DNA of 5,909 nucleotides, taken from the NCBI GenBank assembly GCA_018903055.1, contig JAHIPW010000093.1:1-5909 (forward strand), given 5' to 3'. The stretch is from DRGV01 sp018903055 [NCBI: bacterium] (GTDB lineage Bacteria > UBP18 > UBA7526). Of the stretch, positions 1 to 5,076 are shown piece after piece (position 1 is the first letter of the stretch; each line of letters begins with the position of its first letter). A program made the translations under genes and the position numbers. The notes beneath the pieces were generated by a model. That model was not told the DNA's origin. It was given only the letters and a program-made list of their open reading frames with translations, and ran no database searches.

Positions 1-158
1 CTGGGGGAACATTACTGGGAATCATCAAGGTTTTAAAGAAAGCAGGAATCAAGATCGCAGATGTCATTACTGTCTTTGAAAGGGGAGAGGGGAAGAAAAG
101 AATAGAGAGAGAAACCGGCTTCAAAATAAAGACTCTCTTAAGAGTCAAGGATAGATAG
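1..158 (+). CDS. Phosphoribosyltransferase, purine (Apt/Hpt-like) type, C-terminal fragment
   Basis: Only the last 51 codons are present, read in frame from base 3 to a TAG at 156-158. The fragment opens with GGT, the end of the (S/A)TGGT signature that binds the 5-phosphate of PRPP in type I phosphoribosyltransferases. It continues with the usual helix and strand ([12 protein letters not shown], then [12 protein letters not shown]) and ends [15 protein letters not shown]. The [20 protein letters not shown] pattern resembles adenine or hypoxanthine phosphoribosyltransferases, which join a purine base to PRPP to give the nucleotide in the cytoplasm. Substrate cannot be fixed without the N-terminal part; xanthine or orotate enzymes are alternatives. 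The stop codon lies in a degenerate heptamer run, and a terminator follows 38 bases later. Confidence 0.72.
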   Translation, partial: GGTLLGIIKVLKKAGIKIADVITVFERGEGKKRIERETGFKIKTLLRVKDR

Positions 159-168
159 TCAATAGTTA
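141..168 (+). repeat. Degenerate heptamer run across the phosphoribosyltransferase stop codon
   Basis: Four consecutive 7-base blocks read AGAGTCA, AGGATAG, ATAGTCA, ATAGTTA. Blocks 1, 3 and 4 agree at 5-6 of 7 positions; block 2 is poor. The stop TAG (156-158) lies in block 3. Alone this is weak; it is listed because clearer arrays occupy the other three stop codons in the window. Confidence 0.35.
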
Positions 169-196
169 ACCACAGTAAAAGAGCCACTATGTCATT

Positions 197-224
197 AAAA
201 AAGGCCCGTAAGGGCCCTTTTTTT
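197..224. terminator. Bidirectional intrinsic terminator
   Basis: A GGCCC/GGGCC stem (203-207 with 212-216) closes a GTAA tetraloop. It is preceded by six A (197-202) and followed, after one C, by seven T (218-224). Because the A run becomes a T run on the other strand, the hairpin can end transcripts from both the phosphoribosyltransferase gene (+) and the convergent DUF2148 gene (-). The stem is short but all GC. Confidence 0.85.
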
Positions 225-270
225 ATCCGCGGTTATCTGCGTTTCGATCAGCGGTTATCAGCGTCTATCG
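225..270. repeat. ATCNGCG tandem array (about 10-base unit) overlapping the DUF2148 stop codon
   Basis: Four units begin with ATC and carry GCG three bases later: ATCCGCGGTT (225-234), ATCTGCGTTTCG (235-246), ATCAGCGGTT (247-256) and ATCAGCGTCT (257-266), followed by a further ATCG. On the minus strand the unit is GATAACCGCT, which supplies both the TGA stop of the DUF2148 gene (258-260) and an in-frame TAA straight after it. A related ATCTGTG motif recurs at 3588-3614. Confidence 0.7.
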
Positions 271-788
271 AAGAAAGGATTCTTTCCACTGATGCTTAAA
301 GGAATGCCGAAGGCGATCTTTACTTCCTTTCCCAATAATTTTAAATTGAGAGCAGCAATCCCTGCAGTATACATAATCCGATTATCTATATGAAAATTGG
401 CTGCCAACGAGACTGCGCTTCCTATAGCAATTCCCAGGTCTCCACTATTGAAGGCGCATATCCCGCCTGCCTTTTCCAGTTCCTTACAATTTTTGAAACC
501 ACATAACCCGCAGACCTCTAACCCGATGGGCCTTGCCTTGGTTCCTATTAAGACCAAAAGGGGCACCTTCCTTATATTCTCACTATCCCTTAAGAAGCTC
601 TTTCTTTTTTTCTTTCTTCCGATTCTCTCCATTTCATCTGCTAAGCGCTTCTTATCTTTACCGGTTATAATGACAGTTACAATATTATCCATCCCTTTGG
701 CCTTGGGCGCTGTGCGGGCACTGGCGCACATGAACTCCGCCACCTTCTTTATTACCTCTTTCTCTGCCTTGTTTCCTTTTTCTATCAT
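258..788 (-). CDS. DUF2148 ferredoxin-domain protein (COG4739-like), function unknown
   Basis: This 176-residue cytoplasmic protein matches the DUF2148 / COG4739 family, small proteins with a ferredoxin-like cysteine cluster common in anaerobic bacteria and methanogens. No reaction has been assigned that I know of. Visible hallmarks are an N-terminal MCASARTAPKAKG segment (Cys21) and the cluster CGLCGFKNC (Cys93, Cys96, Cys101) followed by Cys111 in GGICAF, spaced to bind a 4Fe-4S cluster. The C-terminus runs GIPLSISGKNPFFDRR. There is no signal peptide or membrane segment. The ATG at 786-788 is chosen over a TTG nine codons upstream because AGGAG lies 5 bases before it, and because the longer start falls inside a heptamer repeat. 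The gene lies 116 bases behind the PBP1A gene on the same strand, so cotranscription is plausible. Family assignment is confident; iron-sulfur binding is inferred. Confidence 0.85.
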   Translation of the reverse strand: MIEKGNKAEKEVIKKVAEFMCASARTAPKAKGMDNIVTVIITGKDKKRLADEMERIGRKKKRKSFLRDSENIRKVPLLVLIGTKARPIGLEVCGLCGFKNCKELEKAGGICAFNSGDLGIAIGSAVSLAANFHIDNRIMYTAGIAALNLKLLGKEVKIAFGIPLSISGKNPFFDRR

Positions 789-793
789 ATTCT

Positions 794-798
794 CTCCT
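794..798 (-). promoter_or_regulatory. Ribosome binding site that fixes the DUF2148 start
   Basis: On the minus strand AAAGGAGAGAAT leads directly into the ATG at 788-786. The AGGAG core (798-794) has a 5-base spacer. The upstream in-frame TTG (815-813) has no comparable site and lies within repeat DNA. Confidence 0.75.
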
Positions 799-805
799 TT
801 AATCA

Positions 806-840
806 ATGGCTTCAAGCTTCAAGTCGCAAGCCACAAGCTT
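806..840. repeat. Heptamer array CAAGCTT-type, just upstream of the DUF2148 gene
   Basis: Five 7-base blocks read on the plus strand: ATGGCTT, CAAGCTT, CAAGTCG, CAAGCCA, CAAGCTT. Four of the five begin CAAG, and two are identical. The array ends a few bases upstream of the DUF2148 ribosome binding site. Confidence 0.6.
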
Positions 841-864
841 CAAATACCAAAGTTGCCCTCTTTA

Positions 865-903
865 TAGCCAATAGCCTGTAGCCTGTAGCCTGTAGCCTGT
901 AGC
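865..903. repeat. Heptamer array TAGCCTG next to the PBP1A stop codon
   Basis: A degenerate unit TAGCCAA (865-871) is followed by four perfect TAGCCTG units (872-899) and a partial TAGC. The array ends one base from the PBP1A stop codon (TAA on the minus strand, 907-905). No hairpin with a T run lies here, so it is not an intrinsic terminator. Confidence 0.9.
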
Positions 904-904
904 T

Positions 905-3376
905 TTATTCACTATAAGTTTCTTCGCTTATGCTTATTGGCGCTTCACTGACGGTTAATAGTTCTTCTAGGGGTATAAGTTCCAGGTTGAAGGGGCTTTC
1001 CAATTCCTTCTTCTTCTGGGGCTCGATGAGCCTCAGGCCCAGACCCTTCCCAGGAACCCCTTCTGAGCCGTGCAAGTCGCAGTATTCTGTAGGCTCCGTT
1101 CCATCTAAGAAGGCCTCCACCATTACCTGGGGGCACTCCTTGGTTGCTAATAGGCCACTCTCCGGACAGACCCGAGTAAAAGTCAAGCCCTTCTCTGGAA
1201 TCGGGAATTCCCTGATCGGTCTATCTTTAAAGACCGCTCTCATAAAGTCTGTCCATATCGGTCCCGCTACCTGGGAACCGGTCATATCCTTACCCAGGGA
1301 TATTTTCTCATCAAAACCTACCCAGACGCAGGTTACTAAATCAGGAGTGAAGCCGATGAACCAGGCATCGGTGCACTCATCCGTGGTTCCCGTTTTGGCG
1401 GCGCAGGGGTGGCCCACTGCCCGTGCCCTCCAGCCCGTGCCATGTTCCACCACTCCCCGCAAAAGATTGGTCATGACATAGCAGGTGGCGGGCTTTAAGA
1501 CCTCCGCCTCCTTGGGAAAATTCTCCTCTAAGATGTTTCCACTTCGATCCTCTACTTTTAAGATGGATAGAGGCTCAGTCTTTATTCCCTGATTGGGAAA
1601 GACCCCGTAGGCCGAGGCCATCTCTAAGGGAATGACCTCCGAGGTTCCCAAGGCCAAAGAGAGATCCGGGCCAAGATAACTCTCAATGCCCATTCTGTGA
1701 GCACAACTAATTACTTTCTTAACCCCGATCTTTTCCAGTAGTTTTACGGTAACCACATTCCTCGACTGGGCCAGGCCCACCCTTAAGGTAGTGGGTCCGA
1801 TAAACTTCTCATCGTAATTCTTGGGGGTCCACTTCTCACCCCAGTCATCATAGATTACTGGAGCATCGATTATGATATAGGTGGGGGAGTAGCCACTGTC
1901 AATGGCTGCGGTATAGATGAAGGGCTTGAAAGAAGAACCCGGCTGTCTTTTAGCCTGGGTTACCCTGTTGAACTCGCTCTCCTCAAAGTCATATCCTCCC
2001 ACCATGGCCTTAATGTATCCTGTGGAGGGCTCCAGAGCGACAATGGCTCCCTGAACCTTTGGCTTCTGCTCCAGGGCTAATATTATTCCCTCTTTCTCTC
2101 TATCCAGTTCAACGACTCTGACATCTACCTTATCCTTCGGCTTCAGTATAGTAGAGGAATACTTAAAACCCGTCCAGGCAATATTTTTAGCGGGAAGGGT
2201 TCCTTCTAATCCTCCTCCTAGGTCTATTAAGGCAAAGGTGCTGGTGGCCTTCACCACTATCCCAGAATAAACTTCTCCCTCCTCAAGCAGGGCCAGGATA
2301 CGGGATCTCTTCTCCTTGGCAAATAGGGCCAATTCCTCCTCCGTTGCTTTCTCTGGTTTCCTCCAGCCAAAGGTCTTGTCTACATTTCTTAAACCTTCTT
2401 TAAATGATTTTTGAGCAATCTTCTGCATCTCTAAATCTAAAGTGGTATAGACTTTGAGCCCTCCCCGATAAATAGCATGGGTTCCGTATCTTCTCTCCAG
2501 CTGGCGCCTGATATGCTCCACAAAATAGGGAGCCTCATTCTCACCCGCGGTAAGCCTCTTTAATTCCAGGGGCTCCTGGTCTACCTGGGCTGCCTCTTCC
2601 TCTGTGATAAAACCTTCCTTGACCATCCTTCTCAAGGCATGGGCCCTCCTTTCCAGGGCTAACTTCGGATTATTATAGGGGGAATAGTGGAAGGGCGCTC
2701 TGGGAAGGCCGGATAAAAGGGCAGACTCCGCTAAGGTTAATTCCTGGGCGTGTTTTCCAAAGTAGTTGTTGGCTGCGGCCTCTACCCCATAGGCCCCATG
2801 GCCAAAGTATATCTGATTGAAGTATAACTCCAGTATTTCATCTTTGGAGTATCTGTGCTCAATCTGGAGGGCTAAGACCGCCTCCTTTATCTTCCTCCTT
2901 ATGGTCTTCTCTGGAGTAAGAAAGAGAAGCTTGGAAAGCTGCTGGGTGATGGTTGAACCTCCTTCCACAATACTTCTCGCCTTTAGGTTCACCCAGAGAG
3001 CCCTCACAATTCCCGGAAAGTCTATTCCACAGTGTCTATAGAACCTGGAATCCTCAACAGCGATGGTAGCATCCAAGAGGCTCTTGGGAACAGAGGTCAG
3101 GGGAATGAGTATCCTTCTCTCTTCGGCAAACTGGCCGATTAACTGCCCGTTTGTATCATATATCTTAGTAATGATTCCTGGCCGGTACTCCTCAAAGGCA
3201 CGGATGGAGGGCAGGGTGGAAAGGTAAAGGTGGAGAGGTACTATGATCAAGCCTAAAATAATAAGAGAAAATAGGCTCAAGATACTAATGAAAGCGATTT
3301 TATCCCTCTTTGAGCCAGATTTCTTTATCTTCTCCCAGGTTTTCTTTAAATCTTTAAACCCCGTTAGAAATGCCAT
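905..3376 (-). CDS. mrcA: Penicillin-binding protein 1A (class A, bifunctional transglycosylase/transpeptidase)
   Basis: This 823-residue inner-membrane enzyme polymerises lipid II into glycan strands and cross-links the stem peptides outside the membrane. A short basic cytoplasmic tail precedes one membrane anchor (about 27-52). The GT51 domain (about 68-250) shows VEDSRFYRHCG with catalytic Glu108, GGSTITQQL (139-147), RRKIKE with Glu165, and ELYFNQIYFGHGAYG (183-197). An OB/S1-like insert spans about 365-440. The transpeptidase domain has SSFK (nucleophile Ser481, Lys484), SRN (538-540) and KTG (661-663). The tail has the usual Cys-containing pattern CPESG...CP...GTEP...C (Cys737, Cys748, Cys766), then an acidic end. 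All catalytic residues are present and length is normal for the family. The ATG start has AGGAG 4 bases upstream. Its leader contains a possible upstream ORF and hairpin; codons 2-6 repeat the leader motif ATTTCTAACGGGG. Confidence 0.97.
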   Translation of the reverse strand: MAFLTGFKDLKKTWEKIKKSGSKRDKIAFISILSLFSLIILGLIIVPLHLYLSTLPSIRAFEEYRPGIITKIYDTNGQLIGQFAEERRILIPLTSVPKSLLDATIAVEDSRFYRHCGIDFPGIVRALWVNLKARSIVEGGSTITQQLSKLLFLTPEKTIRRKIKEAVLALQIEHRYSKDEILELYFNQIYFGHGAYGVEAAANNYFGKHAQELTLAESALLSGLPRAPFHYSPYNNPKLALERRAHALRRMVKEGFITEEEAAQVDQEPLELKRLTAGENEAPYFVEHIRRQLERRYGTHAIYRGGLKVYTTLDLEMQKIAQKSFKEGLRNVDKTFGWRKPEKATEEELALFAKEKRSRILALLEEGEVYSGIVVKATSTFALIDLGGGLEGTLPAKNIAWTGFKYSSTILKPKDKVDVRVVELDREKEGIILALEQKPKVQGAIVALEPSTGYIKAMVGGYDFEESEFNRVTQAKRQPGSSFKPFIYTAAIDSGYSPTYIIIDAPVIYDDWGEKWTPKNYDEKFIGPTTLRVGLAQSRNVVTVKLLEKIGVKKVISCAHRMGIESYLGPDLSLALGTSEVIPLEMASAYGVFPNQGIKTEPLSILKVEDRSGNILEENFPKEAEVLKPATCYVMTNLLRGVVEHGTGWRARAVGHPCAAKTGTTDECTDAWFIGFTPDLVTCVWVGFDEKISLGKDMTGSQVAGPIWTDFMRAVFKDRPIREFPIPEKGLTFTRVCPESGLLATKECPQVMVEAFLDGTEPTEYCDLHGSEGVPGKGLGLRLIEPQKKKELESPFNLELIPLEELLTVSEAPISISEETYSE

Positions 3377-3406
3377 TTATCTCCTTTTTTCAATAATCCT
3401 ACTTTC

Positions 3407-3453
3407 CCCCTGTTAGAAAATATTCAGCTTTGCCCTGAAGATTTCTAACGGGG
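3407..3453. repeat. Imperfect inverted repeat (hairpin A) in the PBP1A leader
   Basis: Left arm 3407-3427 pairs with right arm 3435-3453 around a 7-base loop. About 18 pairs form, with two single-base bulges and one mismatch: CCCC(T)GTTAGAAA against TTTCTAACGGGG, then TTCAG against CTGAA. No T run follows on either strand, so it is not a classical terminator. The outer arm motif ATTTCTAACGGGG (3441-3453) appears a third time, inverted, at 3359-3371 inside the PBP1A coding start. Confidence 0.75.
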
Positions 3454-3460
3454 TAAACAT
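3413..3460 (-). CDS. Possible leader peptide upstream of PBP1A (15 codons)
   Basis: On the minus strand an ATG (3460-3458) is preceded by AGGAG (3470-3466) with a 5-base spacer. It opens a reading frame MFTPLEIFRAKLNIF ending in TAA (3415-3413). The stop is 36 bases before the PBP1A ATG, and the start lies about 20 bases after the predicted transcription start, so the frame would be on the PBP1A mRNA. I recognise no homologue. A frame this short can arise by chance; the strong ribosome binding site and its overlap with hairpin A are the reasons to list it. Its codons 3-7 contain the segment that can pair with PBP1A codons 2-6, so its translation could influence PBP1A initiation. Confidence 0.4.
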   Translation of the reverse strand: MFTPLEIFRAKLNIF

Positions 3461-3486
3461 TCCTACTCCTATTCAGGTAATTTTAA

Positions 3487-3515
3487 AGTATATCAAAATT
3501 AAGTCAAAAAGTCAA
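3487..3515 (-). promoter_or_regulatory. Predicted sigma70-type promoter of the PBP1A gene
   Basis: On the minus strand TTGACT (3515-3510) and TATACT (3492-3487) are separated by exactly 17 bases, each one mismatch from consensus. Transcription would start near 3480, giving a leader of about 100 bases that carries hairpin A and the small ORF. A second TTGACT at 3506-3501 could pair with a TAAAAT 16 bases further on. Confidence 0.65.
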
Positions 3516-3525
3516 AAAATTTTAA

Positions 3526-3557
3526 AGAGGTCTCTGAAACTTTTTTCAGAGACCTCT
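3526..3557. repeat. Perfect 14-bp palindromic hairpin (hairpin B) between divergent promoters
   Basis: AGAGGTCTCTGAAA (3526-3539) and its exact reverse complement (3544-3557) flank a CTTT loop. It has no following T run on the plus strand and lies upstream of both predicted promoters, so it is unlikely to be a terminator for either gene. It resembles hairpin C closely. Confidence 0.85.
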
Positions 3558-3587
3558 GATTACACCGATTACCTCAGCAATAAAAAA

Positions 3588-3614
3588 ATCTGTGCAATCT
3601 GTGTTTTATCTGTG
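3588..3614. repeat. ATCTGTG repeats in the divergent intergenic region
   Basis: ATCTGTG occurs at 3588-3594, 3597-3603 and 3608-3614, spaced 9 and 11 bases. The first two copies form the 9-base direct repeat AATCTGTGY. The motif resembles ATCTGCG in the 225-270 array. The run lies between hairpins B and C. Confidence 0.6.
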
Positions 3615-3620
3615 AAATCA

Positions 3621-3647
3621 GAGATTTCTGACTTTTTCAGAAATCTC
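3621..3647. repeat. Perfect 11-bp palindromic hairpin (hairpin C), paralogue of hairpin B
   Basis: GAGATTTCTGA (3621-3631) and TCAGAAATCTC (3637-3647) flank a CTTTT loop. Against hairpin B the left arm differs at two positions (G to A, C to T), and the right arm carries the matching complementary changes, so the stem is kept. It ends 13 bases before the predicted tyrS -35 box. Confidence 0.85.
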
Positions 3648-3660
3648 CTAAAAATTTCCT

Positions 3661-3689
3661 TTGCTTTTAGAAAGAAATTATGCTAAACT
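3661..3689 (+). promoter_or_regulatory. Predicted extended -10 promoter of tyrS
   Basis: TTGCTT (3661-3666) and TAAACT (3684-3689) are 17 bases apart, with TG at 3681-3682 giving an extended -10 (TGCTAAACT). The start site would fall near 3696, leaving a leader of about 15 bases that has room only for the ribosome binding site GAGGTG (3700-3705). A T-box riboswitch, common before tyrS in Firmicutes, is therefore absent from this transcript. Confidence 0.6.
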
Positions 3690-3710
3690 AAAAATTTGTG
3701 AGGTGTATTA

Positions 3711-4895
3711 ATGAAGGATTCAGAAGCAATAAGAAAGGGAACGGTCGAGATACTAACTGAGGATGAACTAAAAGATTGCCTGAAAAGGAAGAGACCCATG
3801 AGGGTAAAGTTCGGGGCAGATCCTACCGTTCCTGATATCCATCTGGGCCATACTGTCGTTCTGCAGAAGTTAAAACAATTCCAGGCCCTGGGGCATAAGA
3901 TTATCTTTGTTATCGGGGACTTTACGGCAAGGATTGGCGACCCCTCGGGAAGAATGGAGACCAGAAAGCCCTTAAGCAGAAAAGAGGTCTTAAGGAATGC
4001 CCGGACCTATCAGGACCAGATATTTAAGATCCTGGATAGGAAGAAGACCAGAGTAGTCTTTAACAGCGCCTGGCTTGATAAATTGATCTCCCGGGATATA
4101 TTCAACTTAGCCTCGAAGTATACTGTGGCTCGAATGTTGGAAAGGGACGATTTTTCTCTGAGGTATAAGAAAGAGCACCCCATTTCCATTCATGAATTCC
4201 TCTATCCCTTAATTCAGGGATACGATTCCATTGTCTTAAAGGCTGATGTTGAGATAGGGGGGACAGATCAGAAGTTCAATATGCTGGTTGGTAGAGCATT
4301 ACAGAAAGAGTATGGCCAGAAGCCCCAGGTGGTGATTACTATGCCCCTCTTAGAAGGAACAGATGGAATTAGAAAGATGAGCAAGACCTATGGCAACTAT
4401 ATCGGGATAAGCGAACCACCTAAGGAGATATTCGGCAAATTAATGTCTGTCTCTGATGAGTTATGCTTGAGATACTGGGAATTATTGACCGATATCTCTC
4501 CTTCAGAGTTAGCAAAGATGAAGAGGGATCTGAAGAGTGGAAGGCTACATCCCAAGGAAGTAAAGAAGAATCTGGCGCTAAAAGTAGTGGAAATGTATCA
4601 TAGCAAGAAGGCCGCTAAAGAAGCAGCAGAAGAATTTGAAGAGGTTTTCAAAAAAAAGAAATTACCTCACAGAATACAAAAGATAAAAATTGTTAAGAAG
4701 AAGATATGGGTCGTTAAACTATTGACTACATCTGGAATGGTAAAGAGCTCTTCTGAGGCCAGACGCTTAATTCAACAGGGAGCAGTTACCTTAGATGGAG
4801 AAAAGATTACCGACCCAGAGAAGGAACTAATCATCAGAGAAGGAGCCATCCTTAAAGTAGGAAAGAGAAGGTTCGCTAGAATAGTAAGAAAGTGA
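3711..4895 (+). CDS. tyrS: Tyrosyl-tRNA synthetase (bacterial, KMSK-type subfamily)
   Basis: This 394-residue cytoplasmic class I synthetase activates tyrosine with ATP and loads it onto tRNA-Tyr. The Rossmann domain carries [15 protein letters not shown], with the HIGH-type motif HLGH at 44-47. The tyrosine-site pattern YPLIQGYD (Tyr165, Gln169, Asp172) follows, then [10 protein letters not shown] (181-190) and the second ATP motif KMSKT (222-226). An alpha-helical tRNA-binding region follows, and an S4 RNA-binding domain occupies about 332-394. The length and the KMSK form (E. coli-type enzymes have KFGKT) place it in the roughly 400-residue TyrRS subfamily. GAGGTG lies 5 bases before the ATG, supporting the start. 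It is divergent from PBP1A, with its own predicted promoter. The stop codon lies in the first unit of an octamer array, and no terminator follows, so readthrough into the deaminase gene is possible. Confidence 0.97.
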   Translation: MKDSEAIRKGTVEILTEDELKDCLKRKRPMRVKFGADPTVPDIHLGHTVVLQKLKQFQALGHKIIFVIGDFTARIGDPSGRMETRKPLSRKEVLRNARTYQDQIFKILDRKKTRVVFNSAWLDKLISRDIFNLASKYTVARMLERDDFSLRYKKEHPISIHEFLYPLIQGYDSIVLKADVEIGGTDQKFNMLVGRALQKEYGQKPQVVITMPLLEGTDGIRKMSKTYGNYIGISEPPKEIFGKLMSVSDELCLRYWELLTDISPSELAKMKRDLKSGRLHPKEVKKNLALKVVEMYHSKKAAKEAAEEFEEVFKKKKLPHRIQKIKIVKKKIWVVKLLTTSGMVKSSSEARRLIQQGAVTLDGEKITDPEKELIIREGAILKVGKRRFARIVRK

Positions 4896-4951
4896 GAAAG
4901 TGAAAAAGGGAAACGAAGAAACGGGGAATCGGAGAATCGGGGAAAGTGAGA
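4888..4951 (+). repeat. Octamer tandem array starting on the tyrS stop codon
   Basis: Eight contiguous 8-base blocks read GAAAGTGA (twice), AAAAGGGA, AACGAAGA, AACGGGGA, ATCGGAGA, ATCGGGGA, AAGTGAGA. All end in GA, are purine-rich, and neighbours differ by few bases, as expected of tandem copies that drifted. The tyrS TGA (4893-4895) is the end of block 1. Confidence 0.75.
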
Positions 4952-4959
4952 AATACAAT

Positions 4960-4994
4960 AATGAAAAATGAAAAATTAGCAATGCAAAATGAGT
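4960..4994 (+). repeat. Heptamer array AATGAAA-type between tyrS and the deaminase gene
   Basis: Five 7-base blocks read AATGAAA, AATGAAA, AATTAGC, AATGCAA, AATGAGT; all begin AAT. It follows the octamer array by 8 bases but has a different unit and period. The rest of the gap (4995-5076) is AT-rich, with no terminator and no promoter I would call. Confidence 0.65.
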
Positions 4995-5076
4995 ACAGAA
5001 TACTAATCCCATTGGTGATTTTATCGCCATAATCATTATTAAATCACTGTCATCATTCCGAACAACGTGAGGAAAA

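Noticed and set aside
397-867. 156-codon open frame on the plus strand
   Set aside because: It lies antisense to the DUF2148 gene, has low-complexity Ser/Phe/Leu content, no ribosome binding site and no recognisable family; the minus-strand frame carries the conserved cysteine motifs.
930-1481. Plus-strand open frame of 183 codons opposite PBP1A
   Set aside because: It mirrors the PBP1A coding strand, and the overlapping frame encodes the KTG motif and C-terminal cysteine pattern. The same holds for the short frames at 945-1136 and 2817-3041.
3526-3710. T-box riboswitch or transcription attenuator upstream of tyrS
   Set aside because: No T-box consensus or specifier-loop structure is seen, neither hairpin is followed by a T run on the plus strand, and the predicted tyrS promoter lies downstream of both hairpins.
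4961-5032. Small plus-strand ORF of 23 codons between tyrS and the deaminase gene
   Set aside because: Its first part is the AATGAAA heptamer array, there is no convincing ribosome binding site, and the peptide has no recognisable features.
5012-5044. Promoter for the deaminase gene (TTGGTG, then CATTAT after 16 bases)
   Set aside because: Both boxes match the consensus poorly in an AT-rich stretch; cotranscription with tyrS is equally possible, so it is not called.
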